From a virus: a stretch of DNA of 22,466 nucleotides. The notes below the pieces were generated by a model. That model made no database searches. It was not told the origin of the DNA and saw only the letters and a list, made by a program, of their open reading frames with translations. Made by a program: the position numbers and the translations under genes. Position 1 is the first letter of the stretch. The number at the start of each line of letters is the position of its first letter. Below are positions 8,701-15,832 of the stretch, piece after piece. The stretch covers positions 1 to 22,466 of IMG/VR virus record IMGVR_UViG_3300043015_003012. One strand, given 5' to 3'.

Positions 8701-10151
8701 ACGTTGCCACTGACATCGTTACGGTCAAGACCTCAACGGTTATCGGCATTAAAACCAACCAGCACCTGCTGACTGTTGGCGAAGAGATCGTTTTTGCCGC
8801 TAGTGCTGGCACCCTGCCCACCGGCATCACAGCTGGCACCACTTATTTCGTGGCGGCAGAAGGATTCAACAGCGTTGAGTTCAAGCTTGCTGCAACTGCA
8901 GGTGGCGACCCAATCAACCTGACGGGCACTGCCACTGGGACGTACAACGTCTCCGGTCCGGCAGCGCTTGCCACTCGCCTGAACTTGTCTGCCAGCTGGG
9001 GCGCCGGTATCGAATTGGCGTCCGGTGGCTTGAACGCCAACCAGCAGTGGTTTGAAACCAGCCTGTTTGACGCTGACACCTGGGTGGTGATGGTCAAGTC
9101 GGTTGATGCGACCAACTGGCGCTCTGATCTTCCTGCCTTTGTGCTGGTCAACATTGGCGCTCCGCCAGTCAGCAACGCAGTTGCAACGATCAACGCCAGA
9201 ACCCAAGGCGATGGTGGCTGGGTCGGCAACTACATCAACTGCGAGGTTGACGGTGACGGTGATCTGGTTCAGACCGATGCAGGTCGAGACAGCATCTTCA
9301 CTTGGAACTTCGACAACAACGAGGCTGAAAGCAACCTGCTGTTTAGCACTACCGCGACGGCAACTTATCAACACAAACTGGTCGCCCTGACTGGCGAAGA
9401 CACTGTGCTGGTGCAGGAGCCTGATGGCACCAACGACGATGACAAGCTGTTGCAGGAAGACACGCCGGTAGTGATCACTGTTGCCAGCAGCAGCTTTGAG
9501 CTACAGCGAGGCGGTTCGACAATTCCTCACCTGCTTGAGGTCAACGACACGCTTGAGTTTGTTGAAGTTGCAGGCAGTCTGCCTACCGGGATTTCTACTG
9601 GGACGACCTACCACGTCGTTTCAACTGATCTGACTACCACCGTTTTCCGTGTTGCGGCTACCCAAGGTGGCACGGCGATTACGCTTAGCGGCACTGCCAC
9701 TGGAACGTATGCCGTCAGAGGCGCAGCATTTGGCATCTTGGGTGAGCAGCGTTTCTACGACGACACCGAGCTAGCAGAGGGCGGCATTGTTCACCCTTAC
9801 GCCCCATACGAAAGGTTGCTTGGTGATGTGTACCGCGTGCAGACCACCTTTAAGTCGCCTGACGGTGTTGTCGCTGGCAACATCACTGCCCTGACCGCCC
9901 AGCTTGATTACCCCGACGTGATCGAGAAACAGAATGACGTTGCAATCAGCAGCGCTGGCACGGCGGTCAGCCTGAACAAGACATTCCGCAGTGTTGAAAG
10001 CGTGCAAATCACTGCCCTTCAGACTGGTGGGTCAACGGCGATCACCGCTGTTGTCACAGCCAAAACCACGACCTCGGTTACGATTAAGTGTCTCGATGCC
10101 AGCGGTTCCGGCGTGACCGGCTTGGTTGACATCACAGTGATTGGCTACTGA
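5757..10151 (+). CDS. Central tail tip / host attachment protein, lambda gpJ-like
   Basis: This 1464-residue protein is the largest in the window; lambda gpJ has 1132. It forms the central tip and reaches the host receptor. A glycine/glutamine-rich leader is followed by the gpJ core (from ANNLFSVAFAKTVYALSEGE) to about residue 700. A fibronectin type III-like domain lies at about 704-800 (YRYQWRDATAAQWNDIEL). Two copies of an 80-residue module with LPTGI-(S/T)-GTTY and GTATGTY lie at about 986-1064 and 1239-1320. A short C-terminal beta domain starts about residue 1395. The start codon overlaps the I-like stop, and its stop overlaps the first fibre start (TGATG). Extra C-terminal length probably reflects receptor-binding variation. 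The core assignment is firm; domain borders are approximate. Confidence 0.92.
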   Translation: MEDFQDLPEVSGAGGGGGGATVVQQTVQQNVTVTPTARQPVEAANNLFSVAFAKTVYALSEGEIEGFPNSITKDTYLDSTPIQNPDDSYNFTGYTIESRTGTDETQTPIAGFSTAENAVGVNTAITVATGPITRTITDTDIERCRVIINHPALQANNKDNGDITGTSVSYRIEVSANGGPYSTVAEPTVSGKSSSQFQRAYEFDLDGTGPWTIRVSRLSADSSTVYLQNSISWQSYIEIIDEKFAYPNTGLLALKVDARQFNSIPNVSVKLRGKRVQIPTNYNPTTRVYTGIWDGTFITAWTDNPAWIFRDIVVNDRFGVARYVSNISIDPWYLYTVSQYCDELVPDGNGGTEPRFTCNVFLQNAGSVYEVLNGLASCFRGLIYYSQGQLFLTQDREQLPVQQFSEANVIQEVDDSGQVTSPCFTYSGTARGARKSVVLANWDDPNQAYSSVTEYQQDDALLQTFGYNPIDLRLLGVTSRGQALRAAKHTLFSNRYLTEKVSFRIAAEGLAAGVGEIIQIADPMKQGQRLGGRIKEISGNNITLDAVLSLNDAIDYTLTLVVPDGETITNPDSTITKRPKLSVHNLISSSQDRGNPELRDLAVQNGLDVLVTQDGDVLEGVTIIDSLGTTTAVVDGNVDSQVNALWVLEWSDMQAALYKIVAITEVEPLVFQVEAIQYNASKFDYVDNDLPIAIPKDRFTLEAPQAVESLTAKLIYNNGRTQINADWRSPQRNGSDDLLVRGYRYQWRDATAAQWNDIELTSVTNAAVSLPDHVYGTEYQFRVATFDRLSRQSDYSTVDVSDFDAIPDISDAEFGATVTHANQPDGTQLIIVDPGTCPILPRITGFRCWAKPRNLKGGEIPGVKTPGNDGYYFLADIPLTGYYTIAFHAPDTYDVRISFTSAVFGEEPDDYIYDVVERAEIAPPTPNNFSVVESANRAGKRFSWQLPLSEYGSWDQKVVSDIVGYEVRFKRGQLATNIVEFDVATDIVTVKTSTVIGIKTNQHLLTVGEEIVFAASAGTLPTGITAGTTYFVAAEGFNSVEFKLAATAGGDPINLTGTATGTYNVSGPAALATRLNLSASWGAGIELASGGLNANQQWFETSLFDADTWVVMVKSVDATNWRSDLPAFVLVNIGAPPVSNAVATINARTQGDGGWVGNYINCEVDGDGDLVQTDAGRDSIFTWNFDNNEAESNLLFSTTATATYQHKLVALTGEDTVLVQEPDGTNDDDKLLQEDTPVVITVASSSFELQRGGSTIPHLLEVNDTLEFVEVAGSLPTGISTGTTYHVVSTDLTTTVFRVAATQGGTAITLSGTATGTYAVRGAAFGILGEQRFYDDTELAEGGIVHPYAPYERLLGDVYRVQTTFKSPDGVVAGNITALTAQLDYPDVIEKQNDVAISSAGTAVSLNKTFRSVESVQITALQTGGSTAITAVVTAKTTTSVTIKCLDASGSGVTGLVDITVIGY
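8712..8949 (+). repeat. Internal module of gpJ-like protein, copy 1
   Basis: This stretch encodes about 80 residues with the order VTVKTSTV, HLLTVGEEIVFA, AGTLPTGITAGTTYFV, FKLAATAGGDPINLTGTATGTYNV. The same order returns in copy 2 about 760 nt downstream. The bases at the end are nearly identical (GCACTGCCACTGG followed by ACGTA). The pattern is known from many phage structural proteins. Confidence 0.8.
9470..9718 (+). repeat. Internal module of gpJ-like protein, copy 2
   Basis: This is the second copy of the module, with ITVASSSF, HLLEVNDTLEFV, AGSLPTGISTGTTYHV and FRVAATQGGTAITLSGTATG. Protein similarity to copy 1 is clear while most of the DNA has diverged, so the duplication is not recent. 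Confidence 0.8.
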
Positions 10152-11221
10152 TGGCTGACCGTCGCATATCCCAATTAGCTGCACAGGAGACACTGGTCGA
10201 AAACGACCTGCTGCCCTTTGTTGACATCAGCCAGACCGAAACCAAGCGCATCACTGCTGAAAACCTTGGTCTGGCGCTGGTTGCATTTGGAACGACACGC
10301 GGATCGGACGTACCAACATCACCAGCTAACGGTCAGCTGTGGGTGGATACGTCCAACAACCCGCCTGAGCTGAAGATCTATAACGGCGCCAGTTTTTCGC
10401 TGGTTAGCTTCCTGCCTAGCTCGGCGGTCATCACCAATCCAAGTGGAACGGAACCCGGTAGCCCTGTTCTGGGTCAGTTGTGGCTTGATACCAGCCAAAC
10501 ACCTGATGAGCTGAAGGTGTACGACGGGGCAAACTTTGTCCGCGTTGATCCGCTTGGTATTACGCAGGCAGCTGGTGACGCTCGCTATTTGCGAATCACG
10601 GCAGCGTCTACTACTTACCTGCCTTTGGCCGGTGGCACGCTGACTGGAACGCTGACCTTAGATGCTGCACCAACAGCAGATCTGCAGGCGGCGACCAAGA
10701 AATACGTTGATGACGAGGTTGCAGGCATCCCAGCCGCAACGGATCTGACGCCTGCTGGAACGGTGATTTACACCGCCCGGTCTACTGCCCCGACCGGCTA
10801 CCTGAAGGCAAACGGTGATGCAGTCAGCCGGACAACTTACGCCACGTTGTTCAGCGCCATCGGGACGACTTATGGCGGCGGTGATGGATCAACCACGTTC
10901 AATTTGCCTGACCTGCGTGGTGAATTTGTCCGTGGTTTAGACGATGGTCGCGGCGTTGATACCAGCCGCACGCTCGGATCGTCTCAGGGTGATGCAACTG
11001 CACTGCCCAGCAACGCCTTCACCACCAGCAACCCTGGCAACCACTCGCACTCCTACAGCGGTGGTGATCGTCAGAATGTGGGTGACGGCGGTCAGTCGCA
11101 ACCTGTATCGCAGGGCGGCAACACCACTGGATCGGCTGGCGCCCACACCCACACGATTGGCGGTGGTGACGCTGAGACTCGTCCGCGAAACATTGCACTG
11201 CTGGCTTGTATCAAGACCTAA
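10151..11221 (+). CDS. Tail fibre with collar domain
   Basis: This 356-residue protein is a receptor-binding fibre candidate. The N terminus (RRISQLAAQETLVENDLLPF) is shared in pattern with the next gene and may dock onto the tail tip. Two repeats follow with the pattern GQLWxDTSxxPxELKxYxGAxF at about residues 61-88 and 108-135. A helical linker (YLPLAGGTLTGTLTLDAAPT, then KKYVDDEVAG) leads to a phage tail collar domain at about 197-275 (GYLKANGDAV, FNLPDLRGEFVRGLDDGRG). The tail end is rich in Gly, Ser and Thr with HSHS and HTHT motifs, which in T4-type short and long fibres coordinate iron along the trimer axis. It is preceded by a 1-nt overlap with the J-like stop. Confidence 0.9.
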   Translation: MADRRISQLAAQETLVENDLLPFVDISQTETKRITAENLGLALVAFGTTRGSDVPTSPANGQLWVDTSNNPPELKIYNGASFSLVSFLPSSAVITNPSGTEPGSPVLGQLWLDTSQTPDELKVYDGANFVRVDPLGITQAAGDARYLRITAASTTYLPLAGGTLTGTLTLDAAPTADLQAATKKYVDDEVAGIPAATDLTPAGTVIYTARSTAPTGYLKANGDAVSRTTYATLFSAIGTTYGGGDGSTTFNLPDLRGEFVRGLDDGRGVDTSRTLGSSQGDATALPSNAFTTSNPGNHSHSYSGGDRQNVGDGGQSQPVSQGGNTTGSAGAHTHTIGGGDAETRPRNIALLACIKT

Positions 11222-11256
11222 GCCACAACTAAGATCTCTCTATCGGAGCATCGTCA

Positions 11257-14200
11257 ATGGCCAACATCAAGATCACGGATCTGGACGCCTACTCAGATCC
11301 CAAAAGCACTGATGTACTGCCCGCCGTTGACGTAACCAACGACGAGACAAAGAAGGTCAGCATTGCTGACTTGATGGAGAACGCTGGCTCTGGTACGGAG
11401 TCGGCTCCCGGCATTGCGTTTGACGGTGACCCTAATACTGGTATCTATCGCCCTGGTGCTGATCAGCTTGCGATCTCGACGGCTGGTACGCAGCGGCTGC
11501 TGATTTCGGACACTGGTGCGGTCACGATTCCTGGCGACCTGACGGTTCAGGGCACGACCACGACGATTGATACCGAAACACTTGTCGTCCAAGACAAGAA
11601 CATTGAATTAGGTGTTGTTGATAGCCCGACCGACTCCACGGCTGACGGTGGCGGCATCACGCTGAAGGGCACTACCGATAAGACGATCAACTGGGTCAAC
11701 GCTACGGATGCTTGGACCAGCAGCGAGCGCTTTGATTTCCCCGCTGGTACGGCAGCTTCCCCCAGCATCATCCTGAACGGTGACGTTAATTCAGGTATTT
11801 ATCAACCTGGCGCAGACCAAGTAGCCATCTCGACTAATGGCACTGGGCGGTTGTTTGTTGATGCGAATGGGCGGGTTGGTGTCGGTGCAGCGGCAGATGA
11901 TTCCGCGCAATTTAGATCTCTTACTGGAACATCAGGCAAATCGTGGACTGCTCCAACCGGGACTACTGCGTTATTTGAGCGCAACAGCATTAACTATGTC
12001 ACAATTGCTGCGGCTAACAACAACACTTCGCAGCTCAACTTTGCCGACACTGATGATGCAGACATTGGCAATATTAAGTACAACCACTCTGAAGATTCAC
12101 TTGCATTTGGCGTCAACAACAGCGAACGCCTCCGCATCACATCGGACGGGAAGGTAGGTCTGGGGACTAGTAGCCCTGACAATTTGCTTCATTTGTCTGG
12201 AAACAACAGCGCGATTGGATCTAATTGGTCTTCAGCAAATAACTTAATTCGCATTGAAGATACAGATACTAGCCAAGCAGGCGGACAGGTTAGTGGTGGC
12301 ATAATTTTTGAGGGCAACGATGGCGATTCTGGAGCCGCTGGAGTTCAAGCTGTAATCACGGCCAACGCGAACAGTGGTACTGGCGGAGGCCAACTTCGTT
12401 TTTACACGGCGGCTAACAGCACTACGCTATCAGGCAGTGAAGATCCAAGACTAATTATTGATGGCGATGGTCGCGTCGGGATTGGTACTACTTCGCCTGG
12501 AGCCAAGCTTGAAGTGTCTGGCACTGGTCAATCCCAGCAGATTATTCGTTCAACCGATAATGCTTCGGTATCTATTAGATGTATTAACACTTCAAATAGC
12601 GACGTTTACTTTGGATCCAGCGGCGGCGATTTTAGGGTTCAAACTAATGCCCAAGAAAGAATTCGTGTAGACAGCTCCGGTCGCTTAGGTCTGGGGACTA
12701 GTAGCCCTAGCACAAACCTTGAAATTAGCTCATCAAACTGCAAAGTACGTATCACAGACAACGACAGCGCGTCTTCAGGAAACTGCAGCCTTGAATGGGC
12801 ATTTAGTGGAGGAAGAAACGGTTACATAGGTTATGGTGGTAGCAACGATCTTTATGTTTGGCAAGAACTAAATAATAAAATTAGGTTTGGCACTAATTCC
12901 ACAGATGCTTTAACTATTGACTCGTCACAGCGAGTAGGGATTGGCACTACTTCGCCTCAAACCCTGCTGCACGTTGCAGATGATAGTCCCGTTTTAAGGT
13001 TGCAAGATACTGCGGCTGCTGGTGATCCTTATTCACAAGTATCAGGTAATAACGGGAATTTGTTTTTACTGGCTGATGACGGCAATGATTTTGCTGATAG
13101 TCGTATTCAGTTTGATGTTGACGGTTCCGAAGCAGCCCGCATCGACAGCTCTGGCCGCTTAGGTCTGGGGACTAGTAGCCCTAGCGAACAGTTAACTGTT
13201 TCAAGTACGAACAATACAATTCTTTCTGTTTCAACTGGCAACACTTCAGCAAAAGTAGCTGTTGATAGTAATCGAGCAGCGAATCTTGTTGGTGGCCAGA
13301 TTGTTGGCCGATGGAACGGCAACGATATTGCAAGAATTGATTTTTACAACGGTGCAGACGGCACAAACAAGGATGATGGTGCCATAGCGTTAAGCACGTC
13401 TAATAGCGGATCGACCCCTCAGGCGCGTCTTTATGTATCTCAGGCAGGCAACGTAGGGATTGGGACTACGAGTCCTGGCGCACCTCTAGATGTTTCTGGT
13501 GACAATGGGTCCGGAAGAGTTGCCAGATTCATTGGAGTTAATGATGGCACTTTTCAGGTTCAAAATGTAAGTACCGATCTTATTAGTATCGGCGCTACAG
13601 GTACTGGAGACTCTTTGGCGTTTATTTCCGATGGAGATGAACACGCCCGCATCGACAGCGCGGGACGCCTGTTAGTTGGCACGTCTAGTGCAGTTCAGAC
13701 TGCCTCTAGCTCGGTAATCCAAGCCGTTAGTCCTTCAGGCGGATACTACATTGCTGCCAGAAACGACACTTCGGTTACTTCGAATAACGCTCTTGGTGGT
13801 ATGCGTTTCTACGGAAACGACTCTGATGGTAATTATGACGAATGTGGCCGTATTGAGTGTGCTGGAGATGGGACGCATACCAGTACCAGCAAACCAAGCC
13901 GTCTAGGGTTTTCCACTACCGCCTCCGGAGCGAGCAGCACGACGGAGCGGATGAGGATTGATAGCGCTGGAGTTGTAATGGTTGGAACTACCAACAACAG
14001 CCCGGCGTTTAATAATGTGCAAGGAGTGAGCCTTGAGGGTCTTAATGGAGTTGTCAATTGTTGCCGTTCTTCAGGCAATTCTTTAAATGTTGGAAGAAAA
14101 GCCGATGACGGCAACCTCGTTGGTTTTTACCAAGATGGTGTACTAGAGGGAACAATTTCTGTTTCTGGCACCACTGTTTCCTACAACGGTGCCCACCTAA

Positions 14201-14625
14201 GCCGTTGGTCGCAACTTCCTTCTGGTGCTGAACGTACTGAAATCCTTCGCGGATCCGTTCTTAGCAACATTGACGAGATGTGCGATTGGGGCGAGGAAGA
14301 AAACGAACAGCTCAACCGCATGAAGGTGAGCGATGTCGAAGGTGACAAGAACGTGTCTGGCGTCTTCCAAGCTTGGGACGATGATGACGACACCTACATC
14401 AACGATTTCTATTGCGCGATGACGGGTGACTTTGTTATCCGCATTGCTCAGGGCGTCACGGTTGAACGCGGTGATCTGCTGATGTCCGCTGGTGATGGCA
14501 CCGCCAAACCTCAGGACGATGACATCATCCGCAGCAAGACCATCGCCAAAGTAACTTCAACTCACGTCAGCGAAACCTATGCCGATGGCAGCTACTGCGT
14601 GCCGTGTGTGCTGATGGCGTGCTGA
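11257..14625 (+). CDS. Long repetitive tail fibre or tail-associated protein
   Basis: This 1122-residue protein begins with MANIKITDLDAY and the pattern DVLPAVDVTNDETKK, which matches the N terminus of the preceding fibre. The body contains about nine copies of a turn motif, roughly (I/L)DSSGRLGLGTSSPS, spaced 75-100 residues apart, as in long trimeric beta fibres of cyanophages. The last 140 residues form a distinct domain (WSQLPSGAERTEILRG, GDLLMSAGDGTAKPQ, YCVPCVLMAC). This may be a trimerisation or self-cleaving chaperone domain like those of peptidase G2-type fibres, but no catalytic residues could be assigned. A GGAG lies upstream of the ATG. The middle is visibly AT-richer (about 32% GC in 12841-12900) than the tail genes. 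Confidence 0.85.
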   Translation: MANIKITDLDAYSDPKSTDVLPAVDVTNDETKKVSIADLMENAGSGTESAPGIAFDGDPNTGIYRPGADQLAISTAGTQRLLISDTGAVTIPGDLTVQGTTTTIDTETLVVQDKNIELGVVDSPTDSTADGGGITLKGTTDKTINWVNATDAWTSSERFDFPAGTAASPSIILNGDVNSGIYQPGADQVAISTNGTGRLFVDANGRVGVGAAADDSAQFRSLTGTSGKSWTAPTGTTALFERNSINYVTIAAANNNTSQLNFADTDDADIGNIKYNHSEDSLAFGVNNSERLRITSDGKVGLGTSSPDNLLHLSGNNSAIGSNWSSANNLIRIEDTDTSQAGGQVSGGIIFEGNDGDSGAAGVQAVITANANSGTGGGQLRFYTAANSTTLSGSEDPRLIIDGDGRVGIGTTSPGAKLEVSGTGQSQQIIRSTDNASVSIRCINTSNSDVYFGSSGGDFRVQTNAQERIRVDSSGRLGLGTSSPSTNLEISSSNCKVRITDNDSASSGNCSLEWAFSGGRNGYIGYGGSNDLYVWQELNNKIRFGTNSTDALTIDSSQRVGIGTTSPQTLLHVADDSPVLRLQDTAAAGDPYSQVSGNNGNLFLLADDGNDFADSRIQFDVDGSEAARIDSSGRLGLGTSSPSEQLTVSSTNNTILSVSTGNTSAKVAVDSNRAANLVGGQIVGRWNGNDIARIDFYNGADGTNKDDGAIALSTSNSGSTPQARLYVSQAGNVGIGTTSPGAPLDVSGDNGSGRVARFIGVNDGTFQVQNVSTDLISIGATGTGDSLAFISDGDEHARIDSAGRLLVGTSSAVQTASSSVIQAVSPSGGYYIAARNDTSVTSNNALGGMRFYGNDSDGNYDECGRIECAGDGTHTSTSKPSRLGFSTTASGASSTTERMRIDSAGVVMVGTTNNSPAFNNVQGVSLEGLNGVVNCCRSSGNSLNVGRKADDGNLVGFYQDGVLEGTISVSGTTVSYNGAHLSRWSQLPSGAERTEILRGSVLSNIDEMCDWGEEENEQLNRMKVSDVEGDKNVSGVFQAWDDDDDTYINDFYCAMTGDFVIRIAQGVTVERGDLLMSAGDGTAKPQDDDIIRSKTIAKVTSTHVSETYADGSYCVPCVLMAC
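11868..14010 (+). repeat. Array of degenerate SSGRLGLGTSSP repeats in the long fibre
   Basis: Related copies of the motif begin near 11868, 12143, 12467, 12675, 12925, 13147, 13441, 13657 and 13963. Three of them contain an identical 23-nt block, at 12155-12177, 12686-12708 and 13160-13182 (core GGGGACTAGTAGCCCT). Exact identity among otherwise diverged copies suggests recent recombination or gene conversion. Confidence 0.85.
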
Positions 14626-14707
14626 TTAGTCCTACTCACTAGGCGGGCAACCGGCCATTCCCAACAGGTTGCACCACCCTTAAGCTCACCGAGGATCTAC
14701 TCCAATC
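14626..14707 (+). other. Intergenic gap after the fibre gene with a weak hairpin
   Basis: This 82-nt gap holds no gene. GCAACC (14647-14652) and GGTTGC (14667-14672) could pair around a 14-nt loop but no T run follows, so a terminator is not supported. An 11-nt sequence, ACTAGGCGGGC at 14638-14648, also occurs before the tape measure gene at 695-705. GAGGA at about 14691 may serve as ribosome site of the next gene. Confidence 0.4.
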
Positions 14708-15043
14708 ATGGCTACTACCTTCACCTGGAACGTCAACCAAATGGAGCGGCGCTTGCCTAACCATTGCGTTTATACGGTCCACTACACCGTCAACGCGGTG
14801 AGCAACCAAGTGAACGCTGAAGGCGAGAACATCTCCAAGGGCGCCTACGGTTCTATCGGTCTTGAGGCTCCCGAGTCTGAGGACGACATGATCCCGTTTG
14901 CTGATCTGACCAAGGATGTTGTCCTGGGCTGGGTTCAGGAAAAGCTTGGCGGCGCTGAAAAGGTTGCTGAGATCGAAGCTGCTCTGCAGGCAGGCATCGA
15001 CGAACAAGTGGCGCCCACTAAGGCTGCCGGAGTGCCCTGGTAG
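14708..15043 (+). CDS. Conserved cyanophage hypothetical protein (DUF7936-like)
   Basis: This 111-residue protein starts with MATTFTWNVNQMER and contains YTVHYTVNAV, an acidic middle (EAPESEDDMIPFADLTKD) and VVLGWVQEKLGGAEKVAEIE, ending in VPW. From memory this pattern is common in marine cyanophages, both T4-like and siphoviruses, next to structural genes. The function is unknown. The two halves look like a small beta domain plus a helical tail. Its stop overlaps the GTG of the next small gene, suggesting coupling. Confidence 0.8.
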   Translation: MATTFTWNVNQMERRLPNHCVYTVHYTVNAVSNQVNAEGENISKGAYGSIGLEAPESEDDMIPFADLTKDVVLGWVQEKLGGAEKVAEIEAALQAGIDEQVAPTKAAGVPW

Positions 15044-15177
15044 TGGCGGTCAAGTCGAAGACTGCACTGGGGCGGATTGAACACCGCCCTGGAAAGCCAA
15101 AGAAAACCCGTCAAGGTGCGGGTCAACACTCAAAAGCCAGCCACGGTAGGAAGAAGTATCGCGGCCAAGGTAGATAG
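15043..15177 (+). CDS. Very small basic protein (44 aa), unknown function
   Basis: This 44-residue frame starts with GTG within the preceding stop (TAGTG) and ends at TAG 15175-15177. The product is strikingly basic and rich in Lys, Arg, Gly and Gln (KSKTALGRIEHRPGKPKKTR, ending KKYRGQGR). I recall similar small basic proteins in T4-like cyanophages in a comparable place. Charge and lack of hydrophobic segments suggest binding of nucleic acid or an acidic partner, but no fold can be named. Its stop is followed directly by the GTG of the next small gene. Confidence 0.65.
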   Translation: MAVKSKTALGRIEHRPGKPKKTRQGAGQHSKASHGRKKYRGQGR

Positions 15178-15330
15178 GTGGATCAGCACACCCGCGACAA
15201 CTGGCACAAGATCAAACAAGTGCTGGAAGACGCGGGTAAGACCGATTCATTTTTCTACCGTCGGGCGGTGGCTATCTGCCGTGGTGGAAGGGATCCGTTT
15301 GAAGATCCACTTGATAAACCGGCCACGTAG
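15178..15330 (+). CDS. Very small protein (50 aa), unknown function
   Basis: This frame begins with GTG at 15178, immediately after the stop of the basic protein, and stops with TAG at 15328-15330. It encodes VDQHTRDNWHKIKQVLEDAG, then KTDSFFYRRAVAICRGGRDP, and ends FEDPLDKPAT. The composition (helix, FFYRRAVAI core, acidic end) looks like a real folded small protein. It resembles, from memory, small conserved cyanophage hypotheticals. The tight packing with the preceding two genes (GTG starts, 0-1 nt spacing) supports co-translation. Confidence 0.65.
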   Translation: MDQHTRDNWHKIKQVLEDAGKTDSFFYRRAVAICRGGRDPFEDPLDKPAT

Positions 15331-15354
15331 ACAACGTCGGTAAACTTTCGGGGA

Positions 15355-15369
15355 TGTTGTGTTACAACA
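15355..15369. promoter_or_regulatory. Inverted repeat before the exported-protein gene
   Basis: TGTTGT and ACAACA are perfect inverted arms separated by GTT. They end 6 nt before the ATG at 15376, in a 45-nt gap that has no recognisable Shine-Dalgarno sequence. The site could be an operator or a hairpin over the translation start. No convincing -35/-10 pair was found next to it. Confidence 0.35.
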
Positions 15370-15375
15370 CCTCAA

Positions 15376-15744
15376 ATGTTTAAGACTGCTTCTGCTGCTC
15401 TCGCCTGCGTGGCATTGGGTGCCGCCTTTGTGCCTGCAGCCAAAGCTGACGGTTTCTACGTGAACCCCGAGTACAACCTCGGCTTCGCTGGTAACCAGAC
15501 CAATGGCGGTGGTGCAATTGACGCCCACGTCGGTTACGAGGCTGGCCCTTGGTACATCCAAGGTGGCCCTCAAGTTGTATTCCCGGAAAGCGGTGCAACT
15601 GATTATCAGTTCTCTGCCAAGACTGGTCTGAGCGCTGATGTCACCAAGGACGGCAAGCTCGGTATCTACACCGAAGTGAGCATGGCCACTGGCGACAAAA
15701 GCAACAGCTACGGCCTCAAGCTCGGCTCCAAGTACAAGTTCTGA
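15376..15744 (+). CDS. Exported outer-membrane-like beta protein
   Basis: This 122-residue protein starts with a clear signal peptide (MFKTASAALACVALGAAFVP, cleavage probably after AAKA at residue 24). The mature part has alternating strands (GFYVNPEYNLGF, IDAHVGYEAGPWYIQGG, YGLKLGSKYKF) and ends in phenylalanine, as bacterial outer membrane barrel proteins do. With about 98 mature residues it could form a small barrel or half barrel. I recall similar YVNPEYN proteins in many cyanomyoviruses, with no known role. Export to the host outer membrane during infection is inferred. Two hairpins follow at once, so the transcript probably ends here. Confidence 0.75.
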   Translation: MFKTASAALACVALGAAFVPAAKADGFYVNPEYNLGFAGNQTNGGGAIDAHVGYEAGPWYIQGGPQVVFPESGATDYQFSAKTGLSADVTKDGKLGIYTEVSMATGDKSNSYGLKLGSKYKF

Positions 15745-15779
15745 TCGAGCACATGGCCCGTTTCGGCGGGCCTTCGATC
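15743..15779 (+). terminator. Hairpin at the end of the exported-protein gene
   Basis: GGCCCG (15755-15760) and CGGGCC (15767-15772) form a perfect stem with a 6-nt loop. Outer arms GATCGA (15743-15748) and TCGATC (15774-15779) can extend it. There is no T run directly after it, so it may work together with the next hairpin or protect mRNA 3' ends. Confidence 0.5.
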
Positions 15780-15796
15780 AACTCATCGTTACGCGC

Positions 15797-15832
15797 AACT
15801 ACCTGTCAGCTTTCTGGCGGGTGGTTGTTTTT
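15797..15832 (+). terminator. Intrinsic terminator
   Basis: The arms 15797-15809 (AACTACCTGTCAG) and 15814-15826 (CTGGCGGGTGGTT) pair over 13 positions including G-U pairs, with a CTTT loop. GTTTTT follows at 15827-15832. This is a textbook rho-independent terminator for the + strand genes ending at 15744. Confidence 0.78.

Noticed and set aside
8733-9374. 213-residue minus-strand open frame
   Set aside because: It lies fully inside the gpJ-like gene, whose domains continue unbroken; the product has no recognisable pattern and is a shadow frame.
12155-13182. Regularly spaced identical blocks as a possible CRISPR array
   Set aside because: The blocks are in frame within a fibre gene, spaced by 450-530 nt, and the spaces encode related protein repeats.
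14647-14672. Hairpin after the long fibre as terminator
   Set aside because: The stem is only 6 bp with a 14-nt loop and no T run follows.
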